A DNA stretch of 50,445 bases from NCBI GenBank assembly GCA_964472565.1, contig CAYYNB010000021.1, forward strand, positions 1-50,445, in the 5' to 3' direction. The translations under genes were made by a program, and so were the position numbers. This document shows positions 31,716 through 40,493 of the stretch, piece by piece. Position 1 is the stretch's first letter. The number at the start of each line of letters is the position of its first letter. Under the pieces are notes generated by a model, which saw only the letters and a list, made by a program, of their open reading frames with translations, made no database searches and was not told the DNA's origin. Origin of the DNA: DATAMF01 sp964472565 (lineage in GTDB: Bacteria > Chloroflexota > Anaerolineae > Aggregatilineales > Aggregatilineaceae).

Positions 31716-32380
31716 GCTAAGTCCTCGACGCGATATAACTTCTCGGTTTCCGGATCCGGCCAGAACACGTTGGGGCGCGGCGTCAGGCTCATATGCCCAC
31801 ACACGACACTCAGATCGCACACCTGCCGGAATCCCTGTTCCTGGGCATCCAGCGCCATCCACCAGTCCGCACATGCGGCACCGTCGCGGTAGAAATGTAT
31901 GCGTTCCAGCACGTGCCGCTGCACCAGCGTGCAGCCGTGTCCTACACCCGCGACATCCACTACCGTGCCCCACGCCGCTCGCGCGACTTCAGGAATGTGA
32001 CAGATGGAATACCCCGTGTTTTTCCAGAGCACCTTGTAGGCGCTCCACAGATGCGGTTGCCGTCGCCAGACATACAACCCATACGAGATGTCAGAGTCCG
32101 CTATGCTTAGTTTGCGTAAGGCATCCGGCGGCATCAGCATGTCGTATTCGGCAAACCAGATGGCGTCATACCCGCCATCAAGGGCAAACTGCCGTGCCGC
32201 CTCATACTTCACCGTGACCCGGTCATAACGCGTCTGGCCGCGCAGCTTCTCTCCCCCCGACTGCACAAAATGATCCAGTTGGCCGTCCCAATCCTGATTA
32301 AGAATCGACTGGAAGGCTTGTGGAAACCATTGGGTTTGCCCCAGCAGCCGGGGCATAGGCGTCACGACCAGCACGCGCAT
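31712..32380 (-). CDS. glycosyltransferase-like protein, copy 2
   Basis: The 222-residue protein is a paralogue of 29554-30186: IWFAEYDMLMPPDAL replaces the DDD motif with AEYD, then YGLYVWRRQPHLWSA, RHVLERIHF, CADWWM and DLSVVCGHM. The altered acidic motif suggests a changed metal site or lower activity. AGGAG precedes the ATG at 32380. It sits between a small virion gene and the gp6-like connector, four bases overlapping the latter. Its product may act with copy 1 on a shared target. Confidence 0.65.
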   Translation of the reverse strand: MRVLVVTPMPRLLGQTQWFPQAFQSILNQDWDGQLDHFVQSGGEKLRGQTRYDRVTVKYEAARQFALDGGYDAIWFAEYDMLMPPDALRKLSIADSDISYGLYVWRRQPHLWSAYKVLWKNTGYSICHIPEVARAAWGTVVDVAGVGHGCTLVQRHVLERIHFYRDGAACADWWMALDAQEQGFRQVCDLSVVCGHMSLTPRPNVFWPDPETEKLYRVEDLA

Positions 32381-32399
32381 ATGGGTTGCTCCTGCGGCT

Positions 32400-32843
32400 C
32401 TATGTGCCGCTGTTTTTGATTTCGTCCACCGAGGCGAGATCGAAGTCCGACGCCGGGTGGTAACGGCCCTTGCCCAGTGCAACAACGGCCACGTCACAGG
32501 CCGCTGCGCCAACGGTCAGTTTGCCGCGCACATAGCGGTAGCCCGACTTGGACAGTTCAGCATCACGCACGGTGATAATCACCTGTTTGTCATCATCCGT
32601 GCCCGCTTTGGTGAGCTGCGTGATACTGCGGATGGTCGCCGGGCTGCTCATGTTCGAGGCAGCGGAGGCTTCAATACTGAAATCCACGGTCGCGCTCGCG
32701 CCGAGTTCGCCTGCCTGCACCAGGAACGCCACTTCCGTCCAGTAGTGCATATCGATGATGTCGGTGCCGTCGGTCCCCGTGCCCATCGCGTCCGGGTCAA
32801 TCGTGCCCAACACCGCCCATTCTTCGGAAAAACGCTCAGTCAT
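32400..32843 (-). CDS. small virion protein, possible head decoration
   Basis: The 147-residue product is strand-rich with many Ala, Thr and Asp, and is placed just after the major capsid gene. A single-domain decoration or minor head protein would fit. No named family. Likely ribosome binding site AGAGAG upstream. Confidence 0.5.
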   Translation of the reverse strand: MTERFSEEWAVLGTIDPDAMGTGTDGTDIIDMHYWTEVAFLVQAGELGASATVDFSIEASAASNMSSPATIRSITQLTKAGTDDDKQVIITVRDAELSKSGYRYVRGKLTVGAAACDVAVVALGKGRYHPASDFDLASVDEIKNSGT

Positions 32844-32930
32844 CGTTAACTCACTTTCTCTCTACTGCTGCCGATCCGGGGCGGGAGATCTGTTGCCCGC
32901 GCCCGGATCATCATGGTTTAAGCGACGGCC

Positions 32931-34208
32931 TTACGCGGCCACCACAACGAACGGTGAAACCTGGGTGCTGCCATCCTGCAAGGTCAGCGGTGCTTCCAGC
33001 CAGGGCTGCCCGGCCACGCGGTGACGAAGCTTCCAGGACGTTTTATCCTCGGCCCACTTTTCGTAGTTGGTCGATTCGACGGTGGGAGCCTGACGATCCC
33101 CGACAAGATAGTAACTGAAGTCGTACAGCCCGATGTCGCCCTTCGTGCCCAGGGCCGGAACCTTCTCCGTAAAGACGATGGGGCGTCCAAGCAGGGTATC
33201 CGGCACACCTGCAGTAGCATTGCCCCACAGGTACACTGGATGGCCGCTGGGGCCTTCCATTAGCATCAATTCGGACAGTACGCCCGTGTTGGCAACCCAA
33301 ATCAGGTTGTCCGACATCAGCGCGGCGGCCAGCATATTGACCAGATCGGTGTATTTGACATGGGAGGTGGTAGCACGACTCACGGCCTTCGTGCAGGGCG
33401 ACCCAATCACGCCCAGGGGTTTACCCACGCCGTTGCCGTTCAAAAATGCGTAGTCTTCCATCCACACCGCCCCGCCGGCGAACCCGCGCGGGCTTTGCAG
33501 GAAGGCCTCAAGCGACACCGCCGCGTCGTCCATCAGTTCCTCGGAACTGCGAGTCAATGCGGTCAGCTTGCGAGCGGTCAGTTCCACTTCTTTGAACTTC
33601 AAGTCTGAGGAAGTGATTTCACTCGCCTCGTCTTCCCAGTAGAAAACCATGCCCCCGAACCAGTGTGGCTGTCCGGCGGTTGTGCTGGTCTGATCCACTA
33701 CTGGCACCTTGATCGAGCGGCGGCGCATGGGGAGAAGCGTGGGGCGGTGGCTGCGCACGATACCCGTTTCAGCCAGTACACCGTAAATTTCGGTCACGAA
33801 TTCTTCAGGAATGAGATATCCCCCGGCTTCCCCGCTATTACCACTCATGTCCTTGGTGCGCGTGAAATTCTGCGATTCCTCATGATCCACAAACCGCTGG
33901 AGCCGCGGATCGCGTTCCTTGCGGTTGGTGGCCTCGACGGCAGTTAAAAACTCGCCCCAGAATTTCCAGCGTTGGCCTGGAGTGAGCGGCGAACCCGACT
34001 TTTGTTCAACACGGGTCAGTTCATCCAACTGCCCTTGAGCCGTCTTGAGCAGTTCCGCGCCCTGCTCAACTTGTTTTTTCAGGTCCGAGGCTTCCGCCAG
34101 CAGGCCTTCGGCGATCTGTACCTCGCCCTTACCCAGGGCGTCTTTTGCCTGTTCAAATAGCAGCTTGGCCTTTTGCTGTTTCTCAAGCTGCGTCATTGGC
34201 ATTCCCAT
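32931..34208 (-). CDS. HK97-fold major capsid protein
   Basis: The 425-residue protein has an N-terminal coiled-coil delta-like segment (about 1-75), expected to be removed by the protease. The capsid fold follows with GYLIPEEFVTEIYGVL, SLEAFLQSPRGFAGGAVWMEDYAFLNGNGVGKPLG and a C-terminal strand region near WKLRHRVAGQPWLEAP. GGAGG before the first ATG supports the start. It overlaps the protease gene by 26 bases. Confidence 0.92.
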   Translation of the reverse strand: MGMPMTQLEKQQKAKLLFEQAKDALGKGEVQIAEGLLAEASDLKKQVEQGAELLKTAQGQLDELTRVEQKSGSPLTPGQRWKFWGEFLTAVEATNRKERDPRLQRFVDHEESQNFTRTKDMSGNSGEAGGYLIPEEFVTEIYGVLAETGIVRSHRPTLLPMRRRSIKVPVVDQTSTTAGQPHWFGGMVFYWEDEASEITSSDLKFKEVELTARKLTALTRSSEELMDDAAVSLEAFLQSPRGFAGGAVWMEDYAFLNGNGVGKPLGVIGSPCTKAVSRATTSHVKYTDLVNMLAAALMSDNLIWVANTGVLSELMLMEGPSGHPVYLWGNATAGVPDTLLGRPIVFTEKVPALGTKGDIGLYDFSYYLVGDRQAPTVESTNYEKWAEDKTSWKLRHRVAGQPWLEAPLTLQDGSTQVSPFVVVAA

Positions 34209-35385
34209 GTGAGAGTTCCTCCAATTCGGCTAATCCAAGTTCGATGGCAACCTTCAATGCGCGTGGATCGGTGGGTGTCTCACTCGCCTGCGGCCCGGCC
34301 TCCTCCATTGTGGAGGCGGTGGGTGCAGTCTCAGCGGGGAGCGACCCGGCCTGGGGCTGTTCCGGTTGCGCGGGTTCGGACGCGGCCTTGTCCTCTTCTG
34401 AGGTATCCGCCGGTCTCGCTTCTTTCAAAACGTCATCCAGGGCGTCTTTCGCCTCCTGGATACGGGTGTAGTTACGTTCAGACAGGACGCGACCGGCCTT
34501 CATCTGGTCAGGCGCGTCTTTGCCGAAGAAAAACCAATCATCAAAGGAGACAATGGGGCGCAGGCTGACATCTTCCGGCATCCCCGTGCGAATCGTCTCA
34601 CACGCGCTGTCGCACACGCCGAGCATCTGCTTGTATTCGTCGCCACTCAGATAGCCGTCCGCCAGGTACCCGTCCAGCTTACGATGCACGGTCTTTAGAA
34701 TTTCAGCCATGAGCTGATCACCCAGGCGCTTCTGCGGGCCGTCCGGCGTGTATTCCTTCTGTTGCTCAGCCGGTAGATCGGCGGCGGGTTCGATAGAGGG
34801 TTCCGCGCTCACGTCGTCAGCGCTTTTAGCGTCCACCGTCCCCGTGACTGGGTTCATCCCCCACGCAACAACGGAGTATTCCCACAGCCGGATTTCGCGG
34901 ATGTTGCGAACCGTGCGCGGTTTCCCATCTCCACCTGTGGCTTTCGAATAATCACTCTGGATGATGTCAAATCCGATGGAATATTCATCCACAAACCCGG
35001 CAGCAATCCGATCAAACACCCCCTTCGAAGTGGGATCGGTTAGTAAAAACTGTGTTTCGGTCAATAAGCCGCCTGTCGCTTCAGGGCTTCTCGTTTTTAC
35101 CTTTTCAGGTAATTCGTCACGGCCCACTTCCCGCATGGACAGCGGCTTGCCAATCACATTCAGGACATCGCCGTTCCGATGTGAATTCAGAACGCGAATC
35201 CGCCCGAATCGCTCGTTCAGGGTTTTGACGCACGAACCGGGGTGAATAATGTCATCTCCATCGTCAATGTTGCCGAAGACAGAAACAATGGCCTTAACAA
35301 TGCCCTGCGCTTCGTCCACAGAGACGACATCAAGTGGAAATGACTTATGGAGAATGCCGTCGGAAGTAGGTAATTGTCTGCTCAT
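34183..35385 (-). CDS. prohead protease with C-terminal scaffold-like extension
   Basis: Residues 1-200 are a U35/S78-type phage protease: His69 (RVLNSHR) and Ser136 (FVDEYSIGF) fit the active site, with Glu169 in LWEYSVV as the third residue. Residues about 200-400 are helical and acidic, including RVLSERNYTRIQEAKDALDDVL. They resemble scaffold-like tails fused to such proteases, followed by a Pro/Glu-rich stretch. It should process the capsid and itself in the procapsid. The ATG at 35385 is preceded by AGAGG. Confidence 0.85.
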   Translation of the reverse strand: MSRQLPTSDGILHKSFPLDVVSVDEAQGIVKAIVSVFGNIDDGDDIIHPGSCVKTLNERFGRIRVLNSHRNGDVLNVIGKPLSMREVGRDELPEKVKTRSPEATGGLLTETQFLLTDPTSKGVFDRIAAGFVDEYSIGFDIIQSDYSKATGGDGKPRTVRNIREIRLWEYSVVAWGMNPVTGTVDAKSADDVSAEPSIEPAADLPAEQQKEYTPDGPQKRLGDQLMAEILKTVHRKLDGYLADGYLSGDEYKQMLGVCDSACETIRTGMPEDVSLRPIVSFDDWFFFGKDAPDQMKAGRVLSERNYTRIQEAKDALDDVLKEARPADTSEEDKAASEPAQPEQPQAGSLPAETAPTASTMEEAGPQASETPTDPRALKVAIELGLAELEELSHGNANDAA

Positions 35386-35407
35386 AATATCGCCTCTGTA
35401 TGAATCT

Positions 35408-35818
35408 TTAGGACGTATACGCCAGCCCGGACTTGACAATCTTCACATGGAAGATGGTGGTGGACTTGGCATACCCCAGCAGAGTGCTGTAATCGCCGTT
35501 GCCCAGATCGCTGGCCAGCATCATGTCCCCGGCGCTGCTGTCACTGAGCACATACCACATGCCCTTCACCAGGCCGCTGGCAACCTCAATATCGCCATCA
35601 GTGACGATAACCAGTTCCTGCCCATCCCCGCTGGCGGTGACGGCGACTCCTTGCACATCGGCGTGGGCTGCCGTATCACCCTGCGCCTTCAGGTGCTTTT
35701 TGGTGGTGGTATCCTGGTAAACCCACTCCCCGATCACAATGGCTGCGCCGCCTTTTACCGTCTTTTTGGTGGCGTCAGCGTTCACGGTCAGCGTGGTGGG
35801 CAATGATACGTTTCCCAT
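35408..35818 (-). CDS. small capsid-region protein
   Basis: The 136-residue product is strand-rich (TLTVNADATKKTVKGG, VQGVAVTASGDGQELVIVTDG) and resembles the phage family of small decoration-type proteins (DUF2190-like). Call by shape only. AGGAG precedes the ATG. It stands between the portal-side gene and the protease. Confidence 0.5.
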   Translation of the reverse strand: MGNVSLPTTLTVNADATKKTVKGGAAIVIGEWVYQDTTTKKHLKAQGDTAAHADVQGVAVTASGDGQELVIVTDGDIEVASGLVKGMWYVLSDSSAGDMMLASDLGNGDYSTLLGYAKSTTIFHVKIVKSGLAYTS

Positions 35819-35824
35819 CCCGAC

Positions 35825-36205
35825 TTACTCCTTTTGCTTGCGAGGGGATTTCCCTTGCGCGGTCTCTGGGGTGATCGCCGCATCCGGTTGGGGCGGCGCT
35901 AATTCCTCTTTGAGTTCATCCGGCCCGGTTATCGGGGTTACAGATGGACCAACGGTAGGTATTTCGGCTGGCGCGCTGGTCGGCACATACAGCCGCCGCG
36001 CCAGATACACAACAGCTTCATCCGCCGTCATGGCCTGGCCTGTGACGAAGTACATCAAAACGCGACCATCCCGCACAATACGGTGTGGCAGTCCGAGACG
36101 GGTATTTCCGTCCACCGCCAGCGCCACCGCCTCGGTATATTCCCCGCGCGCTGTGACGATCTCGAAATTTCCATCCACAAACTTCTGAACGTTGTACTGA
36201 GGCAT
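35825..36205 (-). CDS. 126-residue hypothetical head protein
   Basis: The product has an ordered N-terminal half (NVQKFVDGNFEIVTARGEYTEA) and a disordered Pro-rich, basic tail. GAAGGAG precedes the ATG. It sits between portal-MuF and the small capsid-region gene. Unknown function. Confidence 0.5.
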   Translation of the reverse strand: MPQYNVQKFVDGNFEIVTARGEYTEAVALAVDGNTRLGLPHRIVRDGRVLMYFVTGQAMTADEAVVYLARRLYVPTSAPAEIPTVGPSVTPITGPDELKEELAPPQPDAAITPETAQGKSPRKQKE

Positions 36206-36208
36206 AAC

Positions 36209-38407
36209 TCACTCCTTCTCATCCACCGAGGGCGCGAAGGCACATCGGCAGTTCATGGCTTCATCGGCTGGCGCGCCGTTGCTCATATCCAGTGGATAGA
36301 GCATGTTGTAGCCGCCCACAATGAAAAATTCGTCAATCGGAATAGGACCCGGCGTGCCGCCCTGCCGGTACTGGAATCCGGCTGTTTTATGGCTGTCGCG
36401 CACCCGGTTATCCGGGGTGTGCAGCCACTCTTTTTTTTCGACGCCCCACCCTTTGCTTAGGTTGTAAATACCCGCATTTTCGGCGCGCATGGATTCCACG
36501 CGGGCAATGAGTTCCCGGCGGTATGGTGGCAGCCGGTCTTTGAACCAGGCGAAATCTTCCGGGCTGAGGTTGCCCTGCATCCACTGTTTGAACAGCGTGT
36601 CCAGGCGGTCCTCGTACTCCTTAATGGACCAGCCTTCGGCCAGCGCCTGCTCCACCATCGTATGGATCGCGTCACTGGTCGTGTCGTTGATCGGCTGAGC
36701 GAATACGAGGGTGTAATCCTGAAACCAGAGTTCACCTTGCAGATTGCGGACATCAAACTGAATGCCCAGTGCGGCGGCCCACTCCTCGCCGCCATCCACT
36801 ATCACGCCCTCGATCAAGGGCACGAAGGCCTCGCGCCAGCGGTCCTCACCCTGCTTTTTCAGATAATCCCGCACATCCTGCTCAAACTTGCGCCAGTCGA
36901 TACTGGCCTTGTTCTGCCGGGAAGCCTTCTGGTTTTCGTTCAGCAGCGCCAGAATCTCGCGCTGATCTAATTCAAATTGGTGTTCCGCCTCGGCCCCAAA
37001 GTCGTCTTCCCAACTCGTCGCGATGGAGTCCATCTTGGTCGCCATCTGGTCCGGGTCGTAACTCTTGAAGCGACGTGGACCGGCTGCGGCGCGTTGATCG
37101 GCGGTCGCATCGGCATTGTCTCCGACCTGGCTGCTGTCGGCGGCTGGCGCTTGGCCCACCGGCTGCCCGCTGATGTAACTAACAAGGGAGCCGGGGAAGG
37201 CCATCATGGGCAGCCCTACGGTTTTGCAGGCAATTTCAATCGGCACACCGGCGTTCCACAGGTCCAGCGCGGCGCGCGTGAGTTTGGGTATATCCTTGCG
37301 CAGCGCCGGAACGCGGCTGAGATCAAACATCACAAACGCGCCGTCATCCGACACGAGGTAATACTGGTATTCGTGTTCGAAGATCAGGAGGTCCGGCCAG
37401 AAGGTGTCTTCCCAAAACAGCTTCCGCGCCGCCTCAAAATTGGCGTAAGTGGCATGTTTCAGGCCAACGCGTGCTCCGATGAGAATCGGCGGCACACCGA
37501 GCGGCCCCAAGGTGCGGGTCTCATTCCGCTCATCGATGGACTCGAAGCCCATCTCATCGAACGTGGGCGAAATCCGTTGGTATTCCCCGAACTGGTCCAA
37601 TATGCCGATCTCGTCCCAGTTTTCGACGCCGCCGTACTGCTGCTTCCACCGTTCTTTCAGCCGGGCAATCTGGGCATCGTCCAGCGGCATGTTGAGCTTC
37701 AAAATGCCCTGGAACATCGTGCCGCGTTCGAAAAACCGTTTCAGATACGCCGTGACGCTGTTATCAACGTCGATGGACTGCGCACTCGCTTTGAGCGGGG
37801 ACAGTCCATCTCCCAATCCGCCGAGTTTGTCCCCCGGATTGGGGTTTTTCACGTGCATCATATCCGCCGGCAGAATCGGGATCGCGTCCTGGATATTGCC
37901 GCCTTCGGGGATATAAACATACCCCTTGATGCGGTTGCCTTTATCGGGGATGATCCGCATCCGGTCCGGGCGGAAGGTGTACATTGCCGTCGGCAACGCG
38001 TTTTCGTTCGGACGCTCCAAATAGATATAAACACTGCCCGCCAGGTTAAAAAAGACGGTATTCAGATCATGGAATTCATCCGCGCTCATGTCGGGGTTGG
38101 GACGCGCACAGAGCATCGCAAGCGGGTGGTCCCGCGGGGCTAGTTCCGGCGTATCAAGCGTGCCCACATACGCCCGCAGGGGAGCCGTGCGCGCCGCACG
38201 CACCTTGTACATGACGGCGCTGTTGACAATGGAATTTTGCTGGAAACCTTTGTTGATGTAGCTGTCCAGCCCGATCATGGACCACTGCGGCAGGCCATCA
38301 TACCGATCCGGCCATAAACGCTGGCCGTTGCCCCCACGTGCCTTTGCCGTCGGCGTTTTGCCCCGCAGCCCGTTCCAGGCGGACGATAAGCGTGCTCGCA
38401 CACTCAT
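36209..38407 (-). CDS. portal protein fused to MuF-type minor head domain
   Basis: The first 480 residues are a portal protein (STAWNGLRG-like start, YINKGFQQNSIVNSAV, DHPLAMLCARPNPDMS, SPLKASAQSIDVDNSVTAYLKRFF). The last 150 carry a MuF/SPP1 gp7-like domain: ESMRAENAGIYN, then EWLHTPDNRVRDSHKTAG and the cysteine pair in MNCRCAF. One polypeptide thus does both jobs, which in many phages are two genes. It overlaps the terminase stop (ATGA). Confidence 0.85.
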   Translation of the reverse strand: MSVRARLSSAWNGLRGKTPTAKARGGNGQRLWPDRYDGLPQWSMIGLDSYINKGFQQNSIVNSAVMYKVRAARTAPLRAYVGTLDTPELAPRDHPLAMLCARPNPDMSADEFHDLNTVFFNLAGSVYIYLERPNENALPTAMYTFRPDRMRIIPDKGNRIKGYVYIPEGGNIQDAIPILPADMMHVKNPNPGDKLGGLGDGLSPLKASAQSIDVDNSVTAYLKRFFERGTMFQGILKLNMPLDDAQIARLKERWKQQYGGVENWDEIGILDQFGEYQRISPTFDEMGFESIDERNETRTLGPLGVPPILIGARVGLKHATYANFEAARKLFWEDTFWPDLLIFEHEYQYYLVSDDGAFVMFDLSRVPALRKDIPKLTRAALDLWNAGVPIEIACKTVGLPMMAFPGSLVSYISGQPVGQAPAADSSQVGDNADATADQRAAAGPRRFKSYDPDQMATKMDSIATSWEDDFGAEAEHQFELDQREILALLNENQKASRQNKASIDWRKFEQDVRDYLKKQGEDRWREAFVPLIEGVIVDGGEEWAAALGIQFDVRNLQGELWFQDYTLVFAQPINDTTSDAIHTMVEQALAEGWSIKEYEDRLDTLFKQWMQGNLSPEDFAWFKDRLPPYRRELIARVESMRAENAGIYNLSKGWGVEKKEWLHTPDNRVRDSHKTAGFQYRQGGTPGPIPIDEFFIVGGYNMLYPLDMSNGAPADEAMNCRCAFAPSVDEKE

Positions 38408-39897
38408 GCGAAGCCAACCCCCTTCGGCGTGGCCGCCGCTTCCAGCATCAGCATGTAACTGTCGGACAGGTCATCCATTTCCCCCTCCGGCGCGCTGAGC
38501 GTACTTTTTTCGATACTGGCAATTTGCAGCCGTGTTTCAAAACGATGAAGAATGGTGCCGCCGTGCATAAAAACCGATGCCCCATCATCGTATAACCGTA
38601 CCTTGCCCTGGGGTGTGGTATGCCAGCCGGTTTTCCGGTCAAAGCCATCCAGCAGCCGCAGCCGGGATTGATTCTGCAAATACCCAATGACGGCATGGCC
38701 GTGATTGTTACGCTCCACCATCACCGCCGCCCGGTTATAGAACATCCCAAGCGCATCAATGTGCCTGGGGAAAGTCACTTTTGGCTCGAATTTCCCGGCC
38801 AGCGATGCAACCTCTTCTCCCGTATCCACCTCGCCCACCGTCAAGGCCGAGTCGTTGCTGGTGGGCAGCCCTTCCGCCGGGTCCACGCCAATGACATAAC
38901 GTTTGCCAGGCTCCGGCAGTTTATAGATAATCAGGCCGGGGATAGCGGGCACATTTTCGGGAACCTCGGCGGATTCGCCCACCACCCACAGCGGAATCAG
39001 GGGGGCATAACACTGTTCCAGCCACAGCGGGGGAATTCGTTTATCCAGAGTGCGCGCGGCCAGCGCCTCGGTATCAGTTGCCGGGTACTGCTCATACAGT
39101 TCGTCCAGCGAGCCGGTGCTGCTTTGAATATCCGCCTTTTGTCGCTCGTACCAATCCAAGCTTCGGTCTGGATGAGCAAACCAGGGCAAAAAGACCGCTC
39201 GCCAGCCACTCTGTTTGAGTTTGCCTGCCTGATAGATTTTTTTGAAGCGTGTCTGGGGACGGCTTTTGTCAGGTCGCGACAAGAGGATCATACGCCCGCC
39301 GTTGTCGATGGTGGGTTTAATCGACCCCATCAGGCGATCCTGGTCCTGCACCAGGTCGAATTCATCCCCAATCACGAGGGTTGCCGTGTAGGAGTCTCCG
39401 GCATTCGACGGAAAGGCCATCGCTCGTGAGCCGTTGGATAACACCCATTCGTGTTCATTATCGACCAGCACCGCCCGTGTTTTCATCCAGTCGGGCAGCC
39501 GGGCATACATTCCCTTCAACCGGAAATCCAGCAGATCAACGGCTTCATCGTCGCGTTTGGAGAACAGTAGAATGGTGGCCGCCGGGAAAAACAACATGAG
39601 CCACAGGGCAAACGCCAGCGCCAGCCAGGTCATGCCGATCTGACGCGCTTTGAGCAGCGCCAGCAGCCGGAACAGCACCATGAGTTTTAGCACCCGCGCC
39701 TGCGCCGGCCACAGCTTAAACGGCACCCAGTCCCGCACCTGGGCATCGTAAATGGACACGTAGTGATAGATGAAATACAGCGCTGATTCGCTGCATGTCA
39801 GCCACTCATGTTTCTGCTGCACCTCATCCAGTGAGGTCGTCGCTGTCGGGGTCAAACTCGCTGCCAAGTAATTCCTGCTCCAAGTTTTGGGCGGCAT
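38404..39897 (-). CDS. terminase large subunit
   Basis: The 497-residue motor has a Walker A-like motif KARQIGMT (83-90), Walker B LVIGDE ending 179, and a C-terminal RNase H-like nuclease with Asp339 (GVDPAEG), Glu395 (VERNNHG) and Asp475/479 (DDLSD). It cuts and packages DNA through the portal. The start is not firmly fixed. The ATG at 39897 overlaps the small subunit gene by 74 bases, and a GTG near the small subunit stop is also possible. Confidence 0.93.
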   Translation of the reverse strand: MPPKTWSRNYLAASLTPTATTSLDEVQQKHEWLTCSESALYFIYHYVSIYDAQVRDWVPFKLWPAQARVLKLMVLFRLLALLKARQIGMTWLALAFALWLMLFFPAATILLFSKRDDEAVDLLDFRLKGMYARLPDWMKTRAVLVDNEHEWVLSNGSRAMAFPSNAGDSYTATLVIGDEFDLVQDQDRLMGSIKPTIDNGGRMILLSRPDKSRPQTRFKKIYQAGKLKQSGWRAVFLPWFAHPDRSLDWYERQKADIQSSTGSLDELYEQYPATDTEALAARTLDKRIPPLWLEQCYAPLIPLWVVGESAEVPENVPAIPGLIIYKLPEPGKRYVIGVDPAEGLPTSNDSALTVGEVDTGEEVASLAGKFEPKVTFPRHIDALGMFYNRAAVMVERNNHGHAVIGYLQNQSRLRLLDGFDRKTGWHTTPQGKVRLYDDGASVFMHGGTILHRFETRLQIASIEKSTLSAPEGEMDDLSDSYMLMLEAAATPKGVGFA

Positions 39898-40492
39898 CCC
39901 GCGCCGCTGCAAAATCGTCGGCTGTGACCTGAATGCTGCCGGTGTGTTCGATCTTCTGGGTGGACATGCCCGCGGCCTGCCGCTGCAAGTCGCTGGCGAT
40001 TTTGGACGCGTTGATCGCCTCCTGAACTTTCGGCACTAGGACGGTGATTTCCCGAATAGGGTCTCCGTCTTTGCCTTGAATCACCCGCCGTTTACCGTCA
40101 TAGAGCGGCGCTTTGTCTAAAATATCACTGGCGATTTGGCGCAGCCGCTGCCCTTGTGTCCAATCCGCCTCACGGACTTCCATCTGCCGTGCCAGCCATA
40201 ACGCCTCGTAAGCGTCACGTTCCTTTTTCGCCAGGTACTCGTCATACGCCTTCGCCCGTGCATCCCAGGATACCGCTCCTGGTATGGGGTTTCCCTGGCT
40301 GTCCTGCCCGCGTGACCACGTGCGCCACACGCCAGGTGCCCGCTTCGATGTAACCGGTATGCCATCCTTTTGTAACCTGTAGCGCCGGTAGGCTTCGTCC
40401 ACTGAACGCGGCGCGGCCTGTGCCAGGTAATAGGTGACAAAACGGTCCCAACTCGCGGATGTATCCCAGGGTTGGCGTTCCCATAAGGCCAC
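39824..40492 (-). CDS. terminase small subunit
   Basis: The 222-residue protein has an N-terminal DNA-binding-like helical domain (ASWDRFVTYYLAQAAPRSVDEAYRRYR), a long middle helix and a C-terminal acidic tail (about 195-222) for motor contact. Position right before the large subunit supports the call. GTG at 40492 with GGGAG upstream is two bases after the methyltransferase stop and preferred over an upstream TTG. Confidence 0.7.
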   Translation of the reverse strand: MALWERQPWDTSASWDRFVTYYLAQAAPRSVDEAYRRYRLQKDGIPVTSKRAPGVWRTWSRGQDSQGNPIPGAVSWDARAKAYDEYLAKKERDAYEALWLARQMEVREADWTQGQRLRQIASDILDKAPLYDGKRRVIQGKDGDPIREITVLVPKVQEAINASKIASDLQRQAAGMSTQKIEHTGSIQVTADDFAAARDAAQNLEQELLGSEFDPDSDDLTG

Positions 40493-40493
40493 A

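Noticed and set aside
36977..38143. 388-codon plus-strand frame opposite the portal gene
   Set aside because: A shadow of the portal-MuF gene; no start signals and no recognisable domain.
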